DNA of 5,159 nucleotides, taken from JBNKHH01 sp050290245 (GTDB lineage: Bacteria; Pseudomonadota; Alphaproteobacteria; Rhodobacterales; Rhodobacteraceae). The stretch spans positions 1-5,159 of the forward strand of contig JBNKHH010000004.1 of assembly GCA_050290245.1 (NCBI GenBank), read 5' to 3'. The number at the start of each line of letters is the position of its first letter. Within the stretch, counting starts at the first letter, position 1. Below, piece after piece: positions 1 through 5,159 of this stretch. The notes beneath the pieces were generated by a model. That model did not search any database and had not been told where the DNA came from. It saw only the letters and a list, made by a program, of their open reading frames with translations. A program made the translations under genes and the position numbers.

Positions 1-15
1 AGGGGCAGCGCCCCT
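1..15 (-). terminator. Candidate terminator stem-loop after tdh / micro-ORF
   Basis: A perfect 6-bp inverted repeat, AGGGGC and GCCCCT, is separated by a 3-nt loop. On the minus strand it begins inside the stop codon of the micro-ORF at 14-91, where a transcript running leftward from tdh would be expected to end. A second AGGGGC half-site (minus strand, 25-30) could pair with the same GCCCCT arm. The T-tract needed for a rho-independent terminator on the minus strand would lie left of position 1 and cannot be seen. On the plus strand the stem is followed by ATTTCTTCC, so it could equally serve a gene arriving from the left, or both directions. Confidence 0.45.
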
Positions 16-91
16 ATTTCTTCCGCCCCTGCATCCAGCGGAACAAAAAGAACAATCCCACCAGAACGACAATCCAGAACAACAGATCCAA
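14..91 (-). CDS. Candidate 25-residue single-pass membrane micro-protein
   Basis: A 25-codon frame starts at TTG (89-91), 4 bases after the tdh stop codon, and ends at TAG (14-16). The predicted peptide has a short N-terminus (M-D), a hydrophobic run LLFWIVVLVGLFFLF at residues 3-17, and a basic tail with R18, R23, K24 and K25. This is the usual layout of a single-span small membrane protein with its charged end in the cytoplasm. A run of G's (99-103 on the plus-strand numbering, read as GGGGG on the minus strand) lies 7 bases before the TTG and may act as a weak ribosome-binding site. The stop codon runs into the stem-loop at 1-15, which fits a last gene in a tdh operon. I do not recognise a family and assign no function. 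Against it: the start is non-ATG, TTG codons are unusually frequent for this genome, and the frame is very short. Confidence 0.4.
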   Translation of the reverse strand: MDLLFWIVVLVGLFFLFRWMQGRKK

Positions 92-95
92 CGCT

Positions 96-1133
96 CTACC
101 CCCAGTCCAGCACGATCTTGCCCGACAGACCCGACTTCATCGTCTCGAACCCCTTCCGGTAGTCGTCCACGCTCATCCGATGCGTGATCACCCGGCGGAT
201 ATCCAGCCCGTCCTCCAGCATCGCGATCATCTTGTACCAGGTCTCGAAAATCTCGCGGCCGTAGACCCCCTTGATCGTGATCGCCTTGAACACAATCCGG
301 CTCCAGTCGACCGGCGACTTGCCCGGCGGAATGCCCAGCAAGGCGATCCGCCCGCCCATGACCATCGACTCGACCATCTGGTCTAACGCCCTCTGATTGC
401 CCGACATTTCCAGGCCCACGTCAAACCCCTGCTTCATGCCCAAACGTACCATGACGTCGTTCAGATCTTCTTCGGCGACGTTAACAGGCACCACCTCGGT
501 CACCTTCTCGGCCAGCTCCAGCCGCGCCGGGTTCACGTCCGTGATCACGACATGCCGCGCACCGACATGCTGGGCCACCGCGGCGGCCATGATCCCGATC
601 GGACCGGCCCCGGTGATCAAAACGTCCTCCCCGATCAGGTCGAAGGACAAAGCCGTATGCACCGCGTTTCCAAGCGGATCGAGGATCGCCCCGATTTCAT
701 CGTCAATCGCATCCGGCAGAGGGATCGCGTTGAACGCAGGCAGGCGCAGGTACTCGGCAAATGCCCCTTGCTCGTTCACCCCTATGCCCCGCGTTTCCGG
801 ATCCAGGTGAAACTTGCCCGACCGCGACTGCCGCGAGTGCTTGCCGATCAGATGCCCCTCGCCCGAGACCCTCTGACCAAGGTGCAAATCATCCACGTTC
901 TTGCCCAGCTCGACGATCTCGCCCGCAAACTCGTGGCCGGTGATCAGCGGCACCGGTACCGTCCTGGCCGCCCAGTCGTCCCAGTCCCAGATATGAATAT
1001 CCGTGCCGCAGATCCCGGTTTTCTTCACCCGGATCAACACGTCGTCGGGGCCTATCTCAGGAACCGGCGCGCGGATCATGTCCAACCCCGGTCCGGGTGC
1101 GGTCTTGGCCAGGGCCTTCATTTCATTGCTCAT
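96..1133 (-). CDS. tdh: L-threonine 3-dehydrogenase, lacking the structural zinc cysteines
   Basis: Cytoplasmic NAD-dependent medium-chain dehydrogenase that oxidises L-threonine to 2-amino-3-oxobutyrate, the substrate of the kbl product encoded just upstream. The sequence aligns along its whole length with my memory of E. coli Tdh (341 aa). Catalytic-zinc residues are present: C42 (ICGTD), H67-E68 (GHEF) and D152 (LDPLGNA), as is H94 of the SGEGH motif. The Rossmann NAD site is GAGPIG at 175-180, followed by D199 in ITDVN. Unusually, the four cysteines of the structural zinc lobe (E. coli C93, C96, C99, C107) are G97, S100, S103 and D111, with no change in spacing. The ATG at 1133 gives 345 aa and has GGAG 7 bases upstream. 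A second ATG at 1121 would give exactly 341 aa but lacks a ribosome-binding site. The start overlaps the kbl stop in ATGA, indicating translational coupling. Identity is secure; the effect of losing the lobe zinc is inference. Confidence 0.96.
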   Translation of the reverse strand: MSNEMKALAKTAPGPGLDMIRAPVPEIGPDDVLIRVKKTGICGTDIHIWDWDDWAARTVPVPLITGHEFAGEIVELGKNVDDLHLGQRVSGEGHLIGKHSRQSRSGKFHLDPETRGIGVNEQGAFAEYLRLPAFNAIPLPDAIDDEIGAILDPLGNAVHTALSFDLIGEDVLITGAGPIGIMAAAVAQHVGARHVVITDVNPARLELAEKVTEVVPVNVAEEDLNDVMVRLGMKQGFDVGLEMSGNQRALDQMVESMVMGGRIALLGIPPGKSPVDWSRIVFKAITIKGVYGREIFETWYKMIAMLEDGLDIRRVITHRMSVDDYRKGFETMKSGLSGKIVLDWG

Positions 1134-2314
1134 GCCAGCACTCCGGTCTCACGTCCCGCCTGTTCAAACGCCTCGGCCGCCCGGTCCAGATCGGCCCGCG
1201 TCAGCGTCGCGTTCATCTGCGTCCTGATCCGTGCCTGCCCCTTGGGCACCACGGGGAAAAAGAACCCTGCCACATAGACGCCAAGCTCACCCAGACGCGC
1301 CGCCACAGCTTGGGCCGCGCGGGCATCGCCCAGCATGACCGGCACGATCGGGTGCTCGCCCGGCAACAAGGTGTAGCCCGCCGCCTCAAGCTTGCCACGC
1401 CAATAGGCCGTGTTGTCGAACAGCCGCGCGCGCAACCCGTCGCCGTCTTCGATCAGCTTCAGCGCCTCGATCCCGGCGGCCACCACCATGGGCGGCAGCG
1501 CGTTCGAGAACAAATAGGGTCGCGCCCTCTGGCGCAACAGGTCTACGACCTTTTGCGATGCGGCAACGTAACCCCCGATCGCACCGCCCATGGCCTTGCC
1601 CAGCGTGCCGGTCAGGATGTCGACTTCGACCCCGTGGTGCGCGGGCGTCCCCGCCCCATTCGGTCCCATGAAGCCCGTCGCGTGACAATCATCGACCATG
1701 ACCAGCGCGTCATACTTGTCGGCCAGGGCCCTGATCTCCGGCAGCTTCGCCAAATAGCCGTCCATCGAAAACACGCCATCGGTCGCAATCATGACAAAGC
1801 GGGCCCCATCCGCACGCGCCGCCTTCAGCTGCGCCTCAAGGTCCTCCATATCGGAATTGGCATAACGAAAGCGTTTCGCCTTGCACAGCCGGATCCCGTC
1901 GATGATCGAGGCATGGTTAAGGGCATCCGAGACAATCGCATCCTCCGGCCCCAGCAAAGGCTCGAACACCCCGCCATTTGCGTCGAAACAGGCTGCAAAC
2001 AGGATCGAATCCTCCATCCCCAGAAACGCCGCCAGCTTTTGCTCGAGCTCGCGGTGAATGTCCTGGGTGCCACAGATGAACCGCACGCTGGCCATGCCAT
2101 AGCCGTGCGCGTCCATCGCCGCGTTGGCGGCCGCGATCAGTCGTGGATTGTCGGCCAACCCCAGATAGTTGTTGGCGCAGAGGTTCAGCATCTCGCGCCC
2201 GCCCACGGTGATGTGGCCGGACTGAGGCGACAACAGGAGCCGCTCGCGTTTCATCAGCCCGTCGGCCTCGATCTGGGTCAGGACACCGGTCAGGTGATCA
2301 TCGAATTCTTTCAT
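1130..2314 (-). CDS. kbl: Glycine C-acetyltransferase (2-amino-3-ketobutyrate CoA ligase)
   Basis: PLP-dependent enzyme of the alpha-oxoamine synthase family. It cleaves 2-amino-3-oxobutyrate with CoA to glycine and acetyl-CoA, the second step of threonine degradation after Tdh. The length of 394 aa is close to the 398 aa of E. coli Kbl, and similarity runs end to end. Visible motifs are CANNYLGLA (46-54), SVRFICGTQ (76-84), the PLP-stacking H134 in LNHAS, D208-D209 and H211 in VDDCHATGF, the Schiff-base K240 in TGTLGKAMGG, and R364 in ARIRTQMNA, the likely substrate-carboxylate arginine. C210 stands where the E. coli protein has serine (VDDSH), a minor difference. The ATG at 2314 has GAGAGG (2319-2324) only 4 bases upstream. 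The gene lies 25 bases after alkB and overlaps tdh by 4 bases. The threonine route is strongly supported by the pair; co-transcription with alkB is inferred from spacing only. Confidence 0.97.
   Translation of the reverse strand: MKEFDDHLTGVLTQIEADGLMKRERLLLSPQSGHITVGGREMLNLCANNYLGLADNPRLIAAANAAMDAHGYGMASVRFICGTQDIHRELEQKLAAFLGMEDSILFAACFDANGGVFEPLLGPEDAIVSDALNHASIIDGIRLCKAKRFRYANSDMEDLEAQLKAARADGARFVMIATDGVFSMDGYLAKLPEIRALADKYDALVMVDDCHATGFMGPNGAGTPAHHGVEVDILTGTLGKAMGGAIGGYVAASQKVVDLLRQRARPYLFSNALPPMVVAAGIEALKLIEDGDGLRARLFDNTAYWRGKLEAAGYTLLPGEHPIVPVMLGDARAAQAVAARLGELGVYVAGFFFPVVPKGQARIRTQMNATLTRADLDRAAEAFEQAGRETGVLA
1141..1144 (-). promoter_or_regulatory. Ribosome-binding site of tdh inside the kbl 3' end
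   Basis: On the minus strand this reads GGAG, 7 bases before the ATG at 1133. It lies in the codons for the last residues of Kbl (T-G-V). It favours the 1133 start over the internal ATG at 1121, which has no comparable site, and it fits coupled translation across the ATGA overlap. Confidence 0.6.
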
Positions 2315-2339
2315 ATCGCCTCTCAGATGGCCGCTCGCA

Positions 2340-3470
2340 TCATCGCGGCTCGGGTGTCGTCCCTCTGGTATAGGGCCGCCAGTCGGTTATCTCAGGATAG
2401 AACGTCTTGCGCCAATGACGCACCATGGGATTCATCCGCCGTCGCCACAGGGGCGGCACCAGCGCCATTGCCGCCATCACGCCATAACCATGGGGCAACT
2501 GCGGCGCCACCTCGGGACCATAGGTCTGCAACAAGGGATAGTCACGGTCAGGTCGCACGTGGTGATCCGCGTGGCGTTGGAGGTTGATCAAGAGCCGGTT
2601 CGAGGCCCGCTGCGCCGCGTTCCAGCTGTGATGCGGCTGCTGCGGCTCGTACCGCCCGTTGCCCAGGTATTTCCGCGTCAGCCCATAATGCTCGACATAG
2701 TTGATCAGCTCCAGTTGCCAGACGGCGATGAAGGCCGCGACAAGGTATATCACCAGCCCAGTCCAGCCCCCGGCCAGTATCGCCAGGATCATGAACCCAA
2801 GTTGCAAGGTGGCATACCGCCAGAACGGGTTCGACCGGTCCCATACCGGCAGGCCCTTGCGGCGCAGACGCTCTTTCTCGGTTTTCCAGGCCGAGCGCAG
2901 GCACTGCCAAAGCACGCGGAAGAAAAAGTGGTGGAACTGCTCGTTATAGCGTGCCGTCACCGCATCGCGGGGGGTGCCGACATGGGCGTGATGGACCAGC
3001 ATATGCTCGGTTCGGAAATGGCCGTATTGCACCATGGCCATCAGGATATCTCCAAGCCAGCGGTCAAGTCGTTCTTTCCGATGCATCAACTCGTGGGCGT
3101 AGACGATCCCGCCTGTCCCCGCGAGGATGCCCAGGCTCAGCGTCATCACCGCGATTTCCCAGCTCTCCAGATGGCCGCCGCGCACCATTACACCGATCAC
3201 GCCAAAGACTGTCACGACCTGTATCGGCGTCCAGACGATATAGGCGATCCGATACCAGAACAGGGCGCCATGCGGTGTCCCTGGGTCCTTGTTTTCAAGG
3301 TCCAGCCCGGAAAACCGATCCAATATTTCAAACAAGGGCCAAGCATAAAGCGGCACCAGGAACACCGTCCAGCCACCAACTATCACGCCAATCCATGCCA
3401 GTGGGAACAGCAGGGTCGCGGCCCAGAACGGGACAGCCTCCGATAAATGAATGGTGGTCTTGTCAGTCAT
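2340..3470 (-). CDS. alkB: AlkB-type alkane 1-monooxygenase (integral-membrane di-iron hydroxylase)
   Basis: Inner-membrane non-haem di-iron enzyme predicted to hydroxylate the terminal carbon of alkanes or related aliphatic chains, using electrons from rubredoxin. All nine histidines expected as iron ligands in AlkB are seen: H126 and H130 (HELMH), H156, H160 and H161 (EHMLVHH), H261 in the AlkB-specific NYVEHYGL motif, and H300, H303 and H304 (LQRHADHH). GRYEPQQPHHSWNA at 272-285 is another AlkB signature. Hydrophobic segments at about 12-32, 34-50, 72-97, 104-125, 220-234 and 236-256 match a six-span topology. At 376 aa it is slightly shorter than the 401-aa GPo1 enzyme. The ATG at 3470 has AGGA (3477-3480) 6 bases upstream. 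No rubredoxin, reductase or regulator is in the window, so the substrate is unproven. It is unrelated to the DNA-repair demethylase also called AlkB. The family call is secure. Confidence 0.93.
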   Translation of the reverse strand: MTDKTTIHLSEAVPFWAATLLFPLAWIGVIVGGWTVFLVPLYAWPLFEILDRFSGLDLENKDPGTPHGALFWYRIAYIVWTPIQVVTVFGVIGVMVRGGHLESWEIAVMTLSLGILAGTGGIVYAHELMHRKERLDRWLGDILMAMVQYGHFRTEHMLVHHAHVGTPRDAVTARYNEQFHHFFFRVLWQCLRSAWKTEKERLRRKGLPVWDRSNPFWRYATLQLGFMILAILAGGWTGLVIYLVAAFIAVWQLELINYVEHYGLTRKYLGNGRYEPQQPHHSWNAAQRASNRLLINLQRHADHHVRPDRDYPLLQTYGPEVAPQLPHGYGVMAAMALVPPLWRRRMNPMVRHWRKTFYPEITDWRPYTRGTTPEPR

Positions 3471-3483
3471 CTTGCGTCCTTAC

Positions 3484-3494
3484 AGGGTCACCCT
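3484..3494. repeat. Short palindrome AGGGT-C-ACCCT upstream of alkB
   Basis: A perfect inverted repeat with 5-base arms and a single central base lies between the possible alkB promoter (3513-3540) and the alkB ribosome-binding site (3477-3480). It could be an operator half-overlapping the untranslated leader, or a small RNA stem. With arms this short it could also be chance. No regulator family is indicated. Confidence 0.25.
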
Positions 3495-3512
3495 AGCTCC
3501 TGACTCTTGGAT

Positions 3513-3540
3513 ATTTAAGAACGAACGGCGCTCATGTCAC
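3513..3540 (-). promoter_or_regulatory. Possible sigma-70-type promoter for alkB-kbl-tdh
   Basis: Read on the minus strand, GTGACA (3535-3540, 5 of 6 matches to TTGACA) is followed after 16 bases by TTAAAT (3513-3518, 4 of 6 to TATAAT). The -35 box lies in the last codons of mutY. Transcription would start near 3505, giving a leader of roughly 35 bases before the alkB ATG. If real, alkB-kbl-tdh would be expressed separately from mutY. Matches of this quality also occur by chance. Confidence 0.3.
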
Positions 3541-4578
3541 CAAATCCATCGCCTTGCGCATGACCGTCGGCAAATCGGTGTGCCGGACCCTGGCCTCGAA
3601 TCTTCCGCGCTCCGGCGTTGCGTCCATCGGTACCTCGGCCACACGCAGGGCCAGGCGCAGGTGGAAATGCGTGAAGGTATGGCGCACCTCGCCCCCCGGA
3701 TCGCGCCAGTCGGCCTCGACCGGCGGAGCCTCCTCCGGCGCGGTCTCGGCCCATTCGGTGCCGGGCCAGCCCATCGTGCCACCCAACAGGCCCTTGTCGG
3801 GCCGGGTCTCGACCAGCCAGGCCCCGTCCGCACGCCGCGCCAGATAGACGATGCCGAAGCGCACCGGCTTGGGTTTCCTGGGCATCTTCGCCGGCAGATC
3901 CACCTGCCGCCCCGCAACCCGCGCCTTGCAGGGACCAGACCAGGGGCAAATCCCGCAGGCCGGGGATCTTGGCGTGCAGATGGTCGCGCCGAGATCCATC
4001 ACCGCCTGGGCATAATCGCCCGGCCGTTCCTCGGGCGTTAAGGCCTCGGCCAATGCCGTCAGCTCCGGTTTGGCCGCCGGCAGGGGCGTCTCAACGAGGT
4101 GCAGACGCGCCATGACACGCTCGACATTGCCATCGACAACCGTCGCGGGCCGGTCAAAGGCGATCGCCGCGATGGCCGAGGCCGTATAGGGACCGATTCC
4201 CGGCAGGCTCAGCAATTCTTCGCGCGTCTCGGGAAACCGCCCGCCGTGGTCCGCGACCACCGCCCGCGCACATTTCACCAGGTTCCTCGCCCGCGCATAG
4301 TATCCAAGCCCCGCCCACTCGGCCATGACCCGCGCATCCTCGGCCGCCGCAAGCGCCGCGACGCCTGGCCAAAGCTTCAAAAACCTAAGAAAATAGGGCT
4401 GTACCGCCGCCACCGTGGTCTGCTGCAACATAATCTCGCTCAGCCAGACGTGATATGGATCAGGGGCAATCCCAGCCGCGCGGTCATGGGGAGCCACCCG
4501 CCAGGGCAAGACCCGCGCGTGACAGTCGTACCAACCCAGCAGTTCCCCGCTCAACGTGCCGCTTTGCAAGTCACGCAA
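3532..4578 (-). CDS. mutY: A/G-specific adenine DNA glycosylase
   Basis: Base-excision repair enzyme that removes adenine mispaired with 8-oxoguanine (or guanine), preventing G:C to T:A mutations. The N-terminal helix-hairpin-helix glycosylase domain holds the catalytic E48 (WLSEIMLQQT), the hairpin motif LPGIGPYTA (125-133) and the catalytic D149 (VVDGNV). The iron-sulfur loop has the canonical C-x6-C-x2-C-x5-C spacing at C201, C208, C211 and C217. The C-terminal part (from about 238) is the Nudix-like 8-oxoG recognition domain, with GLLGGTMGWPG at 263-273 and HTFTHFHL at 300-307. The usual FSH triplet of that loop is FTH here (302-304). At 348 aa the length is normal. The start is TTG: a stop codon lies two codons upstream, the first internal ATG (M50) falls inside the catalytic motif, and AGAGAGG sits 8 bases before the TTG. 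The gene diverges from the DciA-like gene. Confidence 0.95.
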   Translation of the reverse strand: MRDLQSGTLSGELLGWYDCHARVLPWRVAPHDRAAGIAPDPYHVWLSEIMLQQTTVAAVQPYFLRFLKLWPGVAALAAAEDARVMAEWAGLGYYARARNLVKCARAVVADHGGRFPETREELLSLPGIGPYTASAIAAIAFDRPATVVDGNVERVMARLHLVETPLPAAKPELTALAEALTPEERPGDYAQAVMDLGATICTPRSPACGICPWSGPCKARVAGRQVDLPAKMPRKPKPVRFGIVYLARRADGAWLVETRPDKGLLGGTMGWPGTEWAETAPEEAPPVEADWRDPGGEVRHTFTHFHLRLALRVAEVPMDATPERGRFEARVRHTDLPTVMRKAMDLVT

Positions 4579-4586
4579 TGTTTATA

Positions 4587-4593
4587 CCTCTCT
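4587..4593 (-). promoter_or_regulatory. Ribosome-binding site fixing the mutY TTG start
   Basis: On the minus strand this reads AGAGAGG and ends 8 bases before the TTG at 4578. The other nearby TTG (codon 4) would be 17 bases away, too far, so this site decides the start. Confidence 0.6.
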
Positions 4594-4606
4594 TCCCGGC
4601 TTTCGG

Positions 4607-4635
4607 CTGGCGTCCCCGGCCCTGATCCCTAAAAT
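4607..4635 (+). promoter_or_regulatory. Weak candidate promoter for the DciA-like gene
   Basis: TAAAAT (4630-4635) matches the -10 consensus TATAAT at 5 of 6 positions and is preceded, at 17 bases, by CTGGCG (4607-4612), which matches TTGACA at only 3 of 6. The start of transcription would fall near 4642, about 20 bases before the ATG at 4662. The intergenic region between mutY and this gene (4579-4661) is otherwise featureless to me; no convincing promoter for mutY was seen. Confidence 0.25.
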
Positions 4636-4661
4636 GTTCCCCAATTACGGGAATGCAAGCG

Positions 4662-5159
4662 ATGACGGGCAAAGGCCAGAAATCTCCGACCGAACGCCGC
4701 AAGCGCGGGTTCGAGCGCGCCTCCAGTCTACTTCAGGGCCGGGTGCGCACGGCCAGCGAGTCGCGCGGCTTTGCCGTCTCGCGCCTTCTGACCCATTGGG
4801 CCGAGGTCGTCGGCCCTGATATCGCTCGCACCGCGCGTCCCGTCGACGTGGCCTATGGCAGGGGAATGGGGGCAACGTTGACCCTTCTGACCACCGGTGC
4901 CCAGGCGCCCATGCTCGAGATGCAAAAGGACATCATCCGCGAGCGTGTGAACGCCTGCTACGGCTACGCCGCGATCTCCAAGGTGCGCATCACCCAGACC
5001 GCCGTCACCGGCTTTGCCGAGGGCCGCGCCCAGTTCGACCCGGCGCCGAAACAGCACCCGGCAGCGCCCCAGATCACGCCGGAAGCCACCAAGGCGGCCA
5101 AGGACGTCCACGACGCAGACCTGCGTTCCGCCCTTGAACGTCTTGGGGCGAACGTCCTA
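4662..5159 (+). CDS. DUF721 / DciA-like protein (3' end outside the window)
   Basis: The frame is open for 166 codons from the ATG at 4662 to the window edge with no stop, so it is partial. The protein has a basic N-terminus (ERRKRGFERA, 11-20), then the DUF721 core: W46-A-E-V-V-G51-P-D-I-A, a beta segment ATLTLLTTGAQAPMLEMQ (71-88), a helix IIRERVNACYGY (91-102) and the strand ISKVRI (105-110). DUF721 includes DciA, the replicative helicase loader/operator found in bacteria lacking DnaC. Whether this alphaproteobacterial relative does that job is inferred. A Pro/Ala-rich linker (127-140) leads to a predicted C-terminal helix, DLRSALERL (153-161). GGGA 9 bases upstream favours the ATG at 4662; an in-frame ATG at 4653 would add three residues but has the G-run directly abutting it. 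In Rhodobacterales, as I remember, this gene sits beside mutY and precedes a DsbA-like thioredoxin gene and smc, which would lie to the right. Confidence 0.82.
   Translation, partial: MTGKGQKSPTERRKRGFERASSLLQGRVRTASESRGFAVSRLLTHWAEVVGPDIARTARPVDVAYGRGMGATLTLLTTGAQAPMLEMQKDIIRERVNACYGYAAISKVRITQTAVTGFAEGRAQFDPAPKQHPAAPQITPEATKAAKDVHDADLRSALERLGANVL

Noticed and set aside
801..845. Frameshift or sequencing error as the cause of the missing Tdh cysteines
   Set aside because: The residue spacing is unchanged, both flanks are well conserved in the same frame, and the replaced codons are ordinary GC-rich codons.
2330..2349. Inverted repeat GCCGC...GCGGC spanning the alkB stop codon, as a terminator between alkB and kbl
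   Set aside because: The stem is only 5 bp with a 10-nt loop and no T-tract follows on the minus strand; the kbl ribosome-binding site comes right after it.
1097..2587. Long plus-strand open frame (about 496 codons) opposite kbl and the ends of tdh and alkB
   Set aside because: It is antisense to genes with clear catalytic motifs, is rich in R, H, Q and P with no recognisable domain, and is a typical by-product of GC-rich codon bias.
2415..3446. Plus-strand open frame of 343 codons opposite alkB
   Set aside because: It mirrors the whole alkB gene, whose nine histidine ligands are intact; its product looks like no protein family.
2340..3470. Reading alkB as the DNA-repair AlkB demethylase because it neighbours mutY
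   Set aside because: The protein is a multi-span membrane hydroxylase with histidine boxes, not the soluble Fe(II)/2-oxoglutarate dioxygenase; only the name is shared.
4099..4632. Plus-strand open frame of 177 codons opposite the mutY 5' half
   Set aside because: Antisense to the MutY catalytic domain, with biased composition and no domain features.
4634..4819. ATG at 4634 as an alternative gene start upstream of the DciA-like gene
   Set aside because: It is in a different frame from the DUF721 protein and terminates at 4819; its product has no family features.
4728..5111. Minus-strand open frame of 127 codons opposite the DciA-like gene
   Set aside because: The plus-strand frame has a recognisable DUF721 core and a sensible start; the minus frame is arginine/glycine-rich with no motif.
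1..5159. Defence system, mobile element or CRISPR array
   Set aside because: No direct-repeat array, transposase, integrase, nuclease-helicase or toxin-antitoxin signature was seen on either strand; every large gene has a clear housekeeping or metabolic family.

Overview
The window is GC-rich chromosomal DNA, most likely from an alphaproteobacterium of the Rhodobacterales (Roseobacter-like). I infer this from the gene content and from close resemblance of the proteins to remembered members of that group: a kbl-tdh pair, a mutY gene divergent from a DUF721/DciA-like gene, and a chromosomal AlkB-type alkane monooxygenase. No search was run. Nearly all the DNA is coding. I see no insertion sequence, CRISPR array, tRNA, rRNA or phage gene.

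Layout from left to right: a GC-rich inverted repeat (1-15) that may be the end of a leftward transcription unit; a candidate 25-codon membrane micro-ORF on the minus strand (14-91); tdh, L-threonine 3-dehydrogenase (96-1133, minus); kbl, glycine C-acetyltransferase (1130-2314, minus), overlapping tdh by 4 bases; alkB, a membrane di-iron alkane/fatty-acyl hydroxylase (2340-3470, minus), 25 bases upstream of kbl; mutY, adenine DNA glycosylase (3532-4578, minus, TTG start), 61 bases upstream of alkB; a short divergent intergenic region; and the 5' part of a DUF721/DciA-like gene (4662 to the window end, plus).

Tdh and Kbl form the two-step threonine degradation route: threonine is oxidised to 2-amino-3-oxobutyrate, which is cleaved with CoA to glycine and acetyl-CoA. 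The overlap suggests translational coupling. AlkB lies directly upstream and could share their transcript, but it has no obvious metabolic link to them and no rubredoxin or rubredoxin reductase is present here. MutY and the DciA-like protein belong to DNA maintenance (8-oxoG:A repair and possibly replicative helicase loading) and diverge from a shared upstream region of 83 bases.

The most notable observations are that Tdh has lost all four structural-zinc cysteines while keeping its catalytic-zinc residues, the possible micro-protein after tdh, and an AlkB without partners in a threonine-catabolism cluster. I found no evidence of a wholly new multi-gene system.
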